The position numbers were made by a program, and so were the translations under genes. Of a DNA stretch of 64,000 nt, positions 8,009 through 16,516 are shown in pieces. Source of the DNA: Phycicoccus sonneratiae (GTDB lineage Bacteria > Actinomycetota > Actinomycetes > Actinomycetales > Dermatophilaceae); the NCBI RefSeq assembly GCF_016887965.1, contig NZ_JAFDVD010000007.1, positions 186,001 through 250,000 on the forward strand, in the 5' to 3' direction. The notes under the pieces are model-generated. The model worked only from the letters and a program-made list of their open reading frames with translations. It searched no databases and was not told the origin of the DNA. Position 1 is the stretch's first letter; every line of letters begins with the position of its first letter.

Positions 8009-9080
8009 CCCCGGCCTCGGCCGGGTGCTCTTCGGCACCTGGCTGGTCGCCCTCGTGGTCTGCTCGGCCGTGCTCCTCCTCGTGCCCCACCTCGAGCTCG
8101 TGGCGATCGAGATCGTCATCTTCGCGTTCGCGGTGCTCTACGGGTTCGGGTCCTGGCCGGTCGGCCGCACGGTCGTCACGGTCGTCGCCTTCGCGGCCTT
8201 CGCCGCCGCGGTGATGCTGCCCCGCGTCGTGCGCGGTGACCTGCCCCCGATCGAGCTCGTCGAGGTCGTGGCGCCCGTCGTGCTGGCGTCCGTCGTCATC
8301 TACCACGTCAGTCGCCGCGACGCCGCCATCGACCGGGCCTCCGAGCTCGCGGCCGCCGACCGGCGACGGGCGGTGGCCCGGGACCGGTTGGGGCGCATGA
8401 CGTCCCACGAGCTGCGCACACCGCTGACCATCGCCCGCGGCTACGTCGACCACCTCGCCGCGAGCGAGGACGACCCCGCGCGCCACGAGGACCTCACGAC
8501 GGTGCGCGAGGAGCTCGACCAGCTGACCCGGGTGGCCGAGCGGCTCGTGCGCGCGGTGTCGCTCGACCTGGGGGCGCCGGACCGGCCGTCCGACACCGCG
8601 GACCTCCTCGAGGAGGTCCGGCGTCGCTGGGCCGTGGTCACCGACCGCGACATCGTCGTCGAGGCCACCGCCCACTCCGTGCCCGTCAACGCGGACCGCC
8701 TGCGGGCGGCCATCGACACCCTCGTCGAGAACTCGATCCGCTACACGTCCGCCGGCGACCGCATCCGCCTCTTCAGCGAGCGCGTCGGCGAGCGCGTCGA
8801 GGTGGGGGTCGCCGACTCCGGCCCGGGCCTGTCCGACGAGCTCGTGCAGCGGGTCAACACCCCCACGGACGCCCCGGACGCCGACGAGTGGGACGCCATC
8901 GACCTGTCGACGCAGCTGCGAGACGCCTACTCGCAGACCGGTTTCGGGCTGCGCATCGTCGCCGGGATCGCCCGGTCGGCGGGCGGTCGCCTCGTCGCCG
9001 GCCGGTCCGAGGAGGGCGGCTCGCGGATGGCCGTGTCGGTCCCCGTCGCCGGCGAGGGGAGCCAGCCGGTCAGCGCGTGA
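7977..9080 (+). CDS. Membrane sensor histidine kinase, partner of the upstream regulator
   Basis: The 367-aa product has about four hydrophobic N-terminal segments (residues 18-110) with almost no extracytoplasmic domain, then a dimerisation/phospho-acceptor domain with His144 in SHELRTPLTIARGY and an HATPase domain with an N box (ENSIRY), G1 (DSGPGL) and G2 (GFGLRI). No HAMP or PAS domain is visible, so sensing may be inside the membrane. The start could be GTG 7977 or GTG 8025; both keep the first membrane helix. The 3' end overlaps the stop of the convergent subtilisin gene by 11 bases. Confidence 0.92.
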   Translation: MVSATASRARDPGLGRVLFGTWLVALVVCSAVLLLVPHLELVAIEIVIFAFAVLYGFGSWPVGRTVVTVVAFAAFAAAVMLPRVVRGDLPPIELVEVVAPVVLASVVIYHVSRRDAAIDRASELAAADRRRAVARDRLGRMTSHELRTPLTIARGYVDHLAASEDDPARHEDLTTVREELDQLTRVAERLVRAVSLDLGAPDRPSDTADLLEEVRRRWAVVTDRDIVVEATAHSVPVNADRLRAAIDTLVENSIRYTSAGDRIRLFSERVGERVEVGVADSGPGLSDELVQRVNTPTDAPDADEWDAIDLSTQLRDAYSQTGFGLRIVAGIARSAGGRLVAGRSEEGGSRMAVSVPVAGEGSQPVSA

Positions 9081-11058
9081 CGGTCACGACGACCCACGTG
9101 CTGCGCACGACGCGGCCGACCCGTCCGGTCACGAGCACCGGCGTCCGGCCGAGCGCCGCCGAGGGTCCGGCTCGGACGGTGAGGGTCACCGACCCGGGGG
9201 CCGTCACCGACCGCGCGTCGAGCGAGGTGCCCACGCCGCGCGCCAGGACCAGCGACCCGACCGCGACCGGCCCCGTCCAGCCTCGCAGCCCGCGCACCGA
9301 CACCGGCACCATCGCCGACGCGCCGCGCCGCACGCTCACCCCCGGGGCCGCCGGGCTGAGCGTGAAGTCGACCACCGGCCGGACGACGAGCTCGAGGGTG
9401 GCCGTGGCCGTGTGCCCGGCGGCGGTCCCGGTGACGGTGAGCGGCACCGTCGTGGCGACGGCCGTCCGGGACGCGGTCAGCGTGAGCGTGGCGGTCGGGC
9501 TCGCGGGCGTGAGCGTCGACGGGGACGCGGTGGCCGTCACGCCCGACGGGAGGCCGGCGACCGCCAGGCCGACCGGGCCGTCGTAGCCCGGCTCCGGCAC
9601 GAGCCGCACCTCGGCGCTCACCGTCTGCCCCGCCGCGACGGTGACCGAGGCGGGGGCCGCGGTCAGCGCGAAGCCGGGGTCGGCGGGCGGGGTGGCCTCG
9701 AGCAGTGCCTCAGCGGCGGCGACGTCGAGGCGTCCGTGCCCGAAGACGTCGTCGGGTCCGGCGGCGCCGAGGTCGACCGCCCCGCCGGTGAGGGCCGCGA
9801 CGAGCGGGTCGACGGCGGTGCCCCGGCGGCCCTGGAGGAGCAGGGCCAGCGCGCCGGCCACGTGGGGTGTGGCGATCGAGGTGCCGGAGACGACCTGGTA
9901 CCCGCCCCACCGGTCGGCGGCGAGGACCGAGACCCCGGGGGCGACGAGGTCGGGCAGCACCCGGCCGCGCCCGCCGCAGGTCGAGGGCCCGGCGCTCGAG
10001 GAGGGCCAGAGCCGGTCGGAGGAGTCGACCGCGCCGACCGAGAGGACCTCGGGGTAGTTGCCGGGGCTGACCGACGTCGCCGGGCCCGGGCCGAAGTTGC
10101 CCGCGGCGGCGACGGTGAGCGTCCCCGCGGCGCGCAGGGCGGCGACGTCGGGCTGGAACTCGAGGTCGCACCCGGGGCCGGTGCCGAGCGACCAGGACAG
10201 GTTGACGACGTCCGGGCCGTCGTCGGTCGCGGGGTCGTGGTCGGGGTCGAGGGCCCACTGGAACGCCTGGTGGATGGCCGAGGTGCTCGAGGCGCCCCGG
10301 TCGTCGAAGACCCGCGCGGCGATCCACCGGGCCCCCGGGGCCATGCCGTAGGACGTGCCGGCGTCGTGGTCGCCGACGACGACGCCGAGCGTCGCGGTGC
10401 CGTGCCCGGACAGGTCGACGGGGGCGTCGGGGTGCTGGCCGTAGGGGTCGAACCAGCTGTTGGTGCCGCCCCGCCACGAGGCGGCGAGGTCGGGGTTGCT
10501 CGGGTCGGCCCCGCTGTCGAGGGTCGCGACGACGACGCCGGTCCCGGTGCGCCCGCCCGCCCAGAGGGTCGGCGCACCGGTGGTCGACACGTTCCCCTCG
10601 GCCGCGACGTCGGCCGCCAGCACCGTCACGGCGTCCGGCTCCACCGAGGCCACGTCCGGCCGGCTCGCGAGCTCGCGGACGACGTCCGGCGTGGCCGACA
10701 CCGCGACGGCGTCGGTGACCCACAGCGAGGTCGCCGGACCGGTCCGGCCCTCGGCCTGCAGCCGGGCCAGCCGGGCGAGCAGCGCGGACTGGCTCGAGCC
10801 GGCGTGGGCCCGCAGCGACCGGACGAGCGCGGCCCGGCGGGCCCGCCGGCTCCCGGTCGTCGGGGCGTCCGGCGCCCGGCCGCGCAGGTGCACGACCACC
10901 GGCACCGGGGCCTCGGGGTCCACCCCGGCGAGCATCCGCTCGACACCCGGGTCGCCCGCCGTCGCCGCGGCGGTGGGCGGGGCGAGCAGGGCCCCGAGCC
11001 CGAGGATCGCGCACGTCACGAGGCCGCAGAGCCGCTGCCGCCCGCGTGCGGTCGTCAT
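9070..11058 (-). CDS. Secreted subtilisin-like serine protease (S8) with C-terminal Ig-like domains
   Basis: The 662-aa product has a signal peptide (to about ATAG near residue 35), an inhibitor-I9-like propeptide, and a peptidase S8 domain with triad motifs TLDSGAD (Asp), SGHGTAT (His) and GTSIATPHVAG (Ser). After the catalytic domain come about 200 residues of beta-rich repeats starting at PGFALTAAPASVTV, probably cell-surface or substrate binding. The start ATG at 11058 overlaps the stop of the CopCD gene (ATGA 11055-11058), making it the last gene of the copper locus. It could mature or turn over the exported proteins encoded upstream; that role is inference from position. Confidence 0.93.
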   Translation of the reverse strand: MTTARGRQRLCGLVTCAILGLGALLAPPTAAATAGDPGVERMLAGVDPEAPVPVVVHLRGRAPDAPTTGSRRARRAALVRSLRAHAGSSQSALLARLARLQAEGRTGPATSLWVTDAVAVSATPDVVRELASRPDVASVEPDAVTVLAADVAAEGNVSTTGAPTLWAGGRTGTGVVVATLDSGADPSNPDLAASWRGGTNSWFDPYGQHPDAPVDLSGHGTATLGVVVGDHDAGTSYGMAPGARWIAARVFDDRGASSTSAIHQAFQWALDPDHDPATDDGPDVVNLSWSLGTGPGCDLEFQPDVAALRAAGTLTVAAAGNFGPGPATSVSPGNYPEVLSVGAVDSSDRLWPSSSAGPSTCGGRGRVLPDLVAPGVSVLAADRWGGYQVVSGTSIATPHVAGALALLLQGRRGTAVDPLVAALTGGAVDLGAAGPDDVFGHGRLDVAAAEALLEATPPADPGFALTAAPASVTVAAGQTVSAEVRLVPEPGYDGPVGLAVAGLPSGVTATASPSTLTPASPTATLTLTASRTAVATTVPLTVTGTAAGHTATATLELVVRPVVDFTLSPAAPGVSVRRGASAMVPVSVRGLRGWTGPVAVGSLVLARGVGTSLDARSVTAPGSVTLTVRAGPSAALGRTPVLVTGRVGRVVRSTWVVVTVTR

Positions 11059-12923
11059 CGGCCGACCTCCTCGAGCACGCGCTCGCCGGGCGTCGGCAGG
11101 GGCAGCTCCGTCGGCGCCCCGGGCCGCCGTCGGCGGCGCGCGACGACGACGGCCGTCCCGGCGACGAGGAGGAGGGCGAGCGCGACGCCGGTGGCGGCTG
11201 TCCCGAAGGTCGACGCGGGCGGCGCACTGCTCCACGGGGTGAGGACGACGGTCGTGCGGGCCCCGGCGCGCCGGAGGAAGACCTCGGTCGTCCAGTCCGT
11301 CGTGGCGGGCGCCCGGAGCTGGCCCTCCCAGCGTCCGGGCTCGACGGCGGTGAGGACCAGCCGGTCCTCGGGACGGCTGGCCGGCGCGGTGACCGTGCCC
11401 TCGGTGAGCCCGATCTCGACGCCGGTGACGGGGGTGCCGAGCGGTCGGACGACGGCCTGGGCGCGCACGAGCACCCGGAGGTCGCGGCCCGTCGGCACGG
11501 ACTCGACGGTGACGAACAGGCCGTCCGCGCGGTCGCTCTGGGGGGCGCTGGCCGAGGCCGCCGCGCTCACCTCGCGGGCCGTTGGGACCGAGGTCATCAC
11601 CGCGGCGAGCACCACCGCGAGCGCGAGGACGAGGGCCTCGACGAGGGCGGTCGTCCGCAGCGCGTGCCGGGCCGGACGCCAGCCGCGACCGAGGAGGGCG
11701 ACCCGGCCGACGCGCTCGGCGACCCGCTCGTTGACGAGCACGGTGTTGTACGCCGCGAGGCAGAGGGCGACGCCCACGACCACGACCTTCGCGAGGACGG
11801 CCGGTCCGTAGACCCCCCGGAGCAGGCCGTTGGCGGCCTCGACGTGCACCCCGGCCTCGTACGTCCCGGAGGCGACGAGCACGAGGGACGAGAGGGCGGC
11901 GAGCGGGCTGTAGGCGCGCCACGCCGCCATCGCGGGGGCGCCGCGGTCGCCCCGGTCGAGGGCGGCGAGCGGTCGGAGGACGAGCGCGAGCACGAGGAGC
12001 CCGCCGGCCCACGCCCCGGCGGCGAGCACGTGCGCCGTCGCGGCCGCCCAGGCCGGCCCCCGCCCCGAGGGGAGGGCCGACGCGTGCCCGGCCCAGGCAT
12101 CGAGGGCCACCCCGACGACGAGCGCGGCTCCGGCCACGGCCCGGCGTCGACCCACCCGGGAACGGCTGAGCCACAGGGCCGTCACGGCGACGACGAGGAC
12201 CGCCACCCGGACGAGCCACAGCCGGCCCCACGTGCTCGCGAGGACGATGTCGCCGAGGGCGGCGCGCCAGGCGCCGGCGCCCGCGTCCGGGCCGAGCTGG
12301 GAGGCGGTCATGACGACCGGTGTCGCCAGCGAGGAGGCGAGCGCGAGAGCGAGGCCGACCAGCCCGGCCGTGGTCGTCCGTCGCCGCGTGACGGGGGCGA
12401 GGGCGCCGAGGGCGGGCACGACACGCCAGAGGGCCAGGAGCGCACCGAGCGCGAGCAGCGTGCCGCCGAGGTCGGCGGTGCGGAGCAGGACCGGCCACGG
12501 GGCCGGGAGGGCGGCGCCGTCGCTCGGCAGCCCGTCCGGCCGGAAGCCGCTGCCGAAGAGGACCTCGCCGCGGGTGGGGTGCCCGTCGGTGGCCACCGTG
12601 GCCCAGGTGAGCGTGTAGGTCCCGCGCTCGAGGGGTGGCACCGTGAGGTGGACGACCCGTCCGTCACCGTCGACCCGGACCTGCACCGGCACGGGGGTGG
12701 CGGCGCTCCCGCCGCGCAGGTCGAAGGAGCTGACGGCCGGCGTGATGGCCTCGCCGTACCAGAGGGTCAAGGTGGTGCGCCCGGTCGCGACCATGCCGCC
12801 GTTCGGCGGGTCGGAGCGCAGGAGGGTCGCGTGGGCCGAGGCCGCCGACGCGCCGACGAGGACGAGGAGCGCCGCGACGAGCAGCGCCCGCACGACCCGG
12901 GCGACCGGCGACCCCACGGTCAC
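11055..12923 (-). CDS. CopC-CopD fusion, copper resistance/import protein
   Basis: The 622-aa product has a signal peptide ending ASA, after which the mature protein would begin with His (HATLLRSDPPNGG). This is the N-terminal copper ligand of CopC; a second CopC motif TDGHPTRGEV follows. Then come about eight membrane segments of a CopD domain, including YGPAVLAKVVVVGVAL and YNTVLVNERV, an extracytoplasmic stretch and one last membrane helix before an Arg-rich tail. It probably moves copper across the membrane, either to load exported cuproenzymes or for uptake. The GTG start at 12923 overlaps the upstream TGA (GTGA), so it is coupled to the small protein before it. Confidence 0.93.
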   Translation of the reverse strand: MTVGSPVARVVRALLVAALLVLVGASAASAHATLLRSDPPNGGMVATGRTTLTLWYGEAITPAVSSFDLRGGSAATPVPVQVRVDGDGRVVHLTVPPLERGTYTLTWATVATDGHPTRGEVLFGSGFRPDGLPSDGAALPAPWPVLLRTADLGGTLLALGALLALWRVVPALGALAPVTRRRTTTAGLVGLALALASSLATPVVMTASQLGPDAGAGAWRAALGDIVLASTWGRLWLVRVAVLVVAVTALWLSRSRVGRRRAVAGAALVVGVALDAWAGHASALPSGRGPAWAAATAHVLAAGAWAGGLLVLALVLRPLAALDRGDRGAPAMAAWRAYSPLAALSSLVLVASGTYEAGVHVEAANGLLRGVYGPAVLAKVVVVGVALCLAAYNTVLVNERVAERVGRVALLGRGWRPARHALRTTALVEALVLALAVVLAAVMTSVPTAREVSAAASASAPQSDRADGLFVTVESVPTGRDLRVLVRAQAVVRPLGTPVTGVEIGLTEGTVTAPASRPEDRLVLTAVEPGRWEGQLRAPATTDWTTEVFLRRAGARTTVVLTPWSSAPPASTFGTAATGVALALLLVAGTAVVVARRRRRPGAPTELPLPTPGERVLEEVGR

Positions 12924-13432
12924 GCCTGGGCCGTGACGTGCTCGAGCCGCACGTCCCCGACGACGACGGTGACCTTCGTCCCGTCGCGGATCGCGTTGCG
13001 GGTGTTGGCCATGATGAAGAAGTAGGTGCCGCCGAGGTTCAGCTCGGCCTTGTGGTTGTGCGGCCGCGAGAGCATCGCGAGGGTCTGGCCGGAGTCCTCG
13101 GCGACGAGGACCGGTCGCTTGTCCGGCTGGTGCAGCAGCAGGCTGGCCTTGTCCGGGTCGACCACCTGGTAGCGGAACTCGATCATCCCGCCGCCGCCGG
13201 TGACCCCGAGGAGGGTCAGCTTGACCCCGGTGCGGGCCGCGAACTGCTGGGCGGTCACCGCCTCGGTCCCGGACCGCACGTCGTCCGCGCGAACCATCGC
13301 CGCCCGCACCCCGAGGGTCGCGGCGAGGGCGAGCACCGCGAGGACCGCGACGAACAGCAGCCGTCGCCGGCCTCGGGCCCCGACGGCGCGCGGCGTCGGC
13401 CGGACGGGTGCGGTGAGGGTCCCCGTGGTCAT
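12920..13432 (-). CDS. Small membrane-anchored exported protein of the copper locus, unknown
   Basis: The 170-aa product has an Arg-rich N-terminus and one hydrophobic segment (about residues 25-43), then a globular domain of about 120 residues. The domain contains GGGGMIEFRYQVVDP, RPHNHKAELNLGGTYFF and a C-terminal VVVGDVRLEHV. The histidines of PHNHK and LEHV and a methionine-containing SGQTLAMLS could bind a metal, but no known site is recognised. The ATG at 13432 has AGAGGAC seven bases upstream. It is coupled to CopCD by a four-base overlap and preceded by a large hairpin (13451-13488). A periplasm-facing copper chaperone is a reasonable but untested guess. Confidence 0.85.
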   Translation of the reverse strand: MTTGTLTAPVRPTPRAVGARGRRRLLFVAVLAVLALAATLGVRAAMVRADDVRSGTEAVTAQQFAARTGVKLTLLGVTGGGGMIEFRYQVVDPDKASLLLHQPDKRPVLVAEDSGQTLAMLSRPHNHKAELNLGGTYFFIMANTRNAIRDGTKVTVVVGDVRLEHVTAQA

Positions 13433-13450
13433 GGTGCGTCCTCTCTGGGT

Positions 13451-13488
13451 CGGGGCACCGGCCGGGATGGTCCACGGCCGGTGCCCCG
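13451..13488 (-). terminator. Strong hairpin inside the copper locus (terminator or attenuator)
   Basis: Perfect 14-base arms at 13451-13464 and 13475-13488 enclose a 10-base loop in the 62-bp gap between the 1002-aa protein gene (stop at 13495) and the small protein gene (start at 13432). This is the largest gap in an otherwise overlapping gene run. It probably ends or reduces transcription from the upstream oxidase genes, splitting the locus into two expression units. Confidence 0.6.
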
Positions 13489-13494
13489 GGTCGG

Positions 13495-16400
13495 TCAGGG
13501 CAGGGAGAAGGCGTCGACGTCGCCGTTCGCCGCCCCGAGTCCGTGGGTGGATCCGTCGAAGTAGGTGCTCCACGTCCCGTTGGTGCGCCGGACGACGTCC
13601 TCGTCGGCGACGTTGGCGAGCCCCGGGAGGTTCGTCGTCGTGGCCGCCAGCGAGAAGGCCCAGTCGTTGGCCCCGAGCCACACGAAGCCGTCGACGTTCG
13701 CGGCGGCGGGGATGCCGCTCGCCGCGGCCGCGATGGCCATCGTGTACGTGTTCGCCGTGCCACCGGCCCACCGGTAGATCGCCGAGGACGAGGGGAAGCC
13801 GACGACACCGGTCGGCCGGGTCGCGTCGGCGAGCGAGAAGTAGACGGCGTTCCCGACGACGCTGAACGCGTCGACGTTCGTGGTCGCCGTCCCGAGCCCG
13901 CGGTCGCTGCCGTCGAGGAACTTCGCCCACGCCGTGCCCGTCCACCGGATGACGTCGCGCGGCTGGACCTGGCCCAGCCCCGGGACGGTCACCGTGTTCG
14001 AGAACGACACGTAGAGCTGTGAACCGGTGCCGCGGGCGAAGCCGTCGACGTTGCCCGCGGCCGGCACGTTGTACGGCGCGGCGTTGAGGGCGTAGCCCCG
14101 GGAGGCGGCCGTGCCGCTCCACCGGTAGACGTCCGTCGTCCGGGCGGTGCCCGTGACCCCGGTGGGGTTGAGCGCCCCGAGGGTCGAGAACCACAGCGGC
14201 CGGGTCACCGTGAGGGTCGCCGTCGCCGTCCGGACGTTGCCGGCCGCGTCCCGGGCCCGGACGACGACGCGGTTCGCGCCCTCGGGGAGGGTCCGGGTGT
14301 CGACGCCGGCGGAGAACGTCCCGGTGGCCGACGGCACCACGGCGGTGCCCCGGCCGACACCCGGGTCGGTGCCGACGAAGTACTCGACCGACACGGGGCC
14401 GGACGGGTCGGTCCCGACCGTCCCGGACAGCGTCGCCTGGAGGGCGCCGGCGGTCGGGTTCGGGGTGAGGGCCAGGGCCCCGAGGGTGGGTGCGGTCTTG
14501 TCGATGACGAGCTGCACCGACACCGCCGTCCCCCAGTTGCCGGCGGCGTCGCGACCGCGGACCCAGATGGTGTGCGAGCCCTCGGACATCAGCCGCACGG
14601 TCGCGAGCGGGATGTCGAGGTAGACGGCCTCGGTCGGGGTGGTGAACGCACCGTCGGAGGACTCGACGGGCACACCCGTCCCCGCAGCCCCGGCGGCCGC
14701 CGTGTCGACGAAGGCCTCGGCCTTGGTCACCGGGCTCTGGGCCGTCCCGAACGGGCCGCCAGAGGTCCCGGACGCGGGGTCGCCGACCGTCGCCGTCACG
14801 CGCACCGCGGACGAGGAGGCGTTGACCGGCAGCGTGCCGTTGTTCGGTGACGGGTCGACGGAGACGTCGCTCGTCGTCGGTCCCGTGCGGTCCACGACGA
14901 GGATCGACTCGGTCGTCGGACCCCAGTTGCCGGACTCGTCCTGCGTCGCGACGAGGACCGTGTGCTGACCCTCGGGCAACGCGGCCACCGTCGCGGCCGG
15001 GATCGTCCCGGTCAGCGAGGCCACCGGACCGTCGGTCTCGAGCGTCATCGCCGTCGTCGCTGCGTCGGGGGCGTCGAGCGACCAGCGCCCGCCGGTGATG
15101 GCGCCGTTGCCGGACGCCGAGTCGTCGCCGGTCGCACCGATGACGACCGGTGCCGAGCCGTTGGACCGGTCGGGGGTCAGCGAGACGCCGGTGGTCGTCG
15201 GACCGACGACGTCGTTGCCGACGACGAGCACCGAGCTCCACGGGCCCCAGGCGCCGTTGGCGTCACGGCCGCGCACGTAGAGGACGTGCTGGCCGGAGAC
15301 GATGTCGGCCGGCCCGGTGACCTCGACGCTCGGGGTGCCGAAGGTACCGGTCATCGCGACCGGGGTCGCCCCGATCGAGTCGAGCCGCAGCTCGGCCTCG
15401 GTGACGGCCGCCCCGCCGGTGGCGGCGTCGCTGACCGTCGCCGTGACGGTGCCGGCGTCCTTGTCCCAGGTGACGCCGGTCGTCGCCGGGCCCGAGTCGT
15501 CCGTGGGCGACCCCGCGCCCGCGACGTCGATGAAGGTGAGCATCCCGCCCGCCCCGGCGGCGTTCGTGTTGTGCAGCGACAGGGAGGCGTCGTACACGGC
15601 CAGCCGCCGGTCGGTGGTCGTCGTCGGCGCGCCGACGATGACGTCCTCGGTCTGGCCCGGGCCCACCGTGTCGGCGACGAGCCGCCGGGAGAGGTCGGCC
15701 GCGCCGTTGGCGAGCCGGTTGCCGTCGAGGCCCACGACGCGCTGGTCGGCGCCGAGGACGGCCATCGAGCGGTACGAGGTGCCGGCGTTGACCCAGCGCA
15801 GGAGGACGTCGTCGCCGGAGGACGCGGCGACGTGCGCGGCCGCCGGGTGGACCTTGCCGTTGACGAGCGTCCAGCGCGGCGCGTACGTGCGCATGTCGAA
15901 CGCGGCGGGGTTCGAGGACCCGTTGAGCAGCGGGTCGATCTCGCCGAGGACGAGCACGCCCTCGGCGTCGTACGTCGTCGAGGCGTCGTACGCCTGCCCG
16001 GCGGTCGCGGGGTGGACGACGAGGGCGCCGTAGAGGCCCATCGCGACCTGGTGCTGGTGGTTCGGCGTGAGTCCCGCCTCGTAGAGGTAGGTGCCCGGCC
16101 GTCCCGCGGTGAAGGTGTAGCTCGTCGTCCCTCCGCCGGGTGCGCCGACCGTGTCGGGCACGATCGCCTGGCCACCGAGCTGGAGCGAGGTCGCCTCGCC
16201 GAGGGTGTTGTGGAGGGTGATCGTCACCTCGTCGCCCGCGGTGACCGACAGCACCGGTCCCCCGGGGGCGTCGACGCCCCCGCAGGCGGTGCCGGCGTCG
16301 GCGCGGCGGCAGAAGCCCCACACCGGGACGGACGTCGTCGTGCCGCCCTTCGCGGGGAGCGTCGTCGTCCCCTGCGTGGCGTCGAGGTGGATGTCCACGG

Positions 16401-16503
16401 TGTCGGCGCTGGCCGACCCGGCCGGCCCGAGGAGCAGGCCGAGGACGGTGAGGGCCCCACCGGCGAGCGTCGTGAGGACGGCTGTGCGCACGTGCTTCGT
16501 CAT
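13495..16503 (-). CDS. Exported cupredoxin-domain protein with Ig-like repeats and a C-terminal repeat domain
   Basis: The 1002-aa product has a signal peptide (cleavage near SASA, residue 33). Residues about 35-330 resemble the neighbouring multicopper oxidases (GDEVTITLHNTLGEATSL; TYLYEAGLTPNHQHQVAMGL) and are clearly paralogous to the next gene upstream. The usual HxH and HCH copper motifs are mostly lost; His149, His151 and Met155 in NHQHQVAM may remain as ligands. Residues about 335-765 are Ig-like repeats, each with a TTGV or TSDV strand followed by a VDRTGPTT-type boundary. The last about 230 residues hold two copies of a repeat (VDGF, VPGLG, DVV, FDGS, GLG, DVDAFS) that also ends the 2049-aa protein. 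The start is 13 bases after the previous stop. Confidence 0.9.
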   Translation of the reverse strand: MTKHVRTAVLTTLAGGALTVLGLLLGPAGSASADTVDIHLDATQGTTTLPAKGGTTTSVPVWGFCRRADAGTACGGVDAPGGPVLSVTAGDEVTITLHNTLGEATSLQLGGQAIVPDTVGAPGGGTTSYTFTAGRPGTYLYEAGLTPNHQHQVAMGLYGALVVHPATAGQAYDASTTYDAEGVLVLGEIDPLLNGSSNPAAFDMRTYAPRWTLVNGKVHPAAAHVAASSGDDVLLRWVNAGTSYRSMAVLGADQRVVGLDGNRLANGAADLSRRLVADTVGPGQTEDVIVGAPTTTTDRRLAVYDASLSLHNTNAAGAGGMLTFIDVAGAGSPTDDSGPATTGVTWDKDAGTVTATVSDAATGGAAVTEAELRLDSIGATPVAMTGTFGTPSVEVTGPADIVSGQHVLYVRGRDANGAWGPWSSVLVVGNDVVGPTTTGVSLTPDRSNGSAPVVIGATGDDSASGNGAITGGRWSLDAPDAATTAMTLETDGPVASLTGTIPAATVAALPEGQHTVLVATQDESGNWGPTTESILVVDRTGPTTSDVSVDPSPNNGTLPVNASSSAVRVTATVGDPASGTSGGPFGTAQSPVTKAEAFVDTAAAGAAGTGVPVESSDGAFTTPTEAVYLDIPLATVRLMSEGSHTIWVRGRDAAGNWGTAVSVQLVIDKTAPTLGALALTPNPTAGALQATLSGTVGTDPSGPVSVEYFVGTDPGVGRGTAVVPSATGTFSAGVDTRTLPEGANRVVVRARDAAGNVRTATATLTVTRPLWFSTLGALNPTGVTGTARTTDVYRWSGTAASRGYALNAAPYNVPAAGNVDGFARGTGSQLYVSFSNTVTVPGLGQVQPRDVIRWTGTAWAKFLDGSDRGLGTATTNVDAFSVVGNAVYFSLADATRPTGVVGFPSSSAIYRWAGGTANTYTMAIAAAASGIPAAANVDGFVWLGANDWAFSLAATTTNLPGLANVADEDVVRRTNGTWSTYFDGSTHGLGAANGDVDAFSLP

Positions 16504-16516
16504 CGTCGTCCCCGTC

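Noticed and set aside
11058-12498. N-terminal extension of the subtilisin frame across the CopCD gene
   Set aside because: The frame is open upstream of 11058 but that part is low-complexity antisense-like sequence, and the signal peptide begins right at the ATG at 11058.
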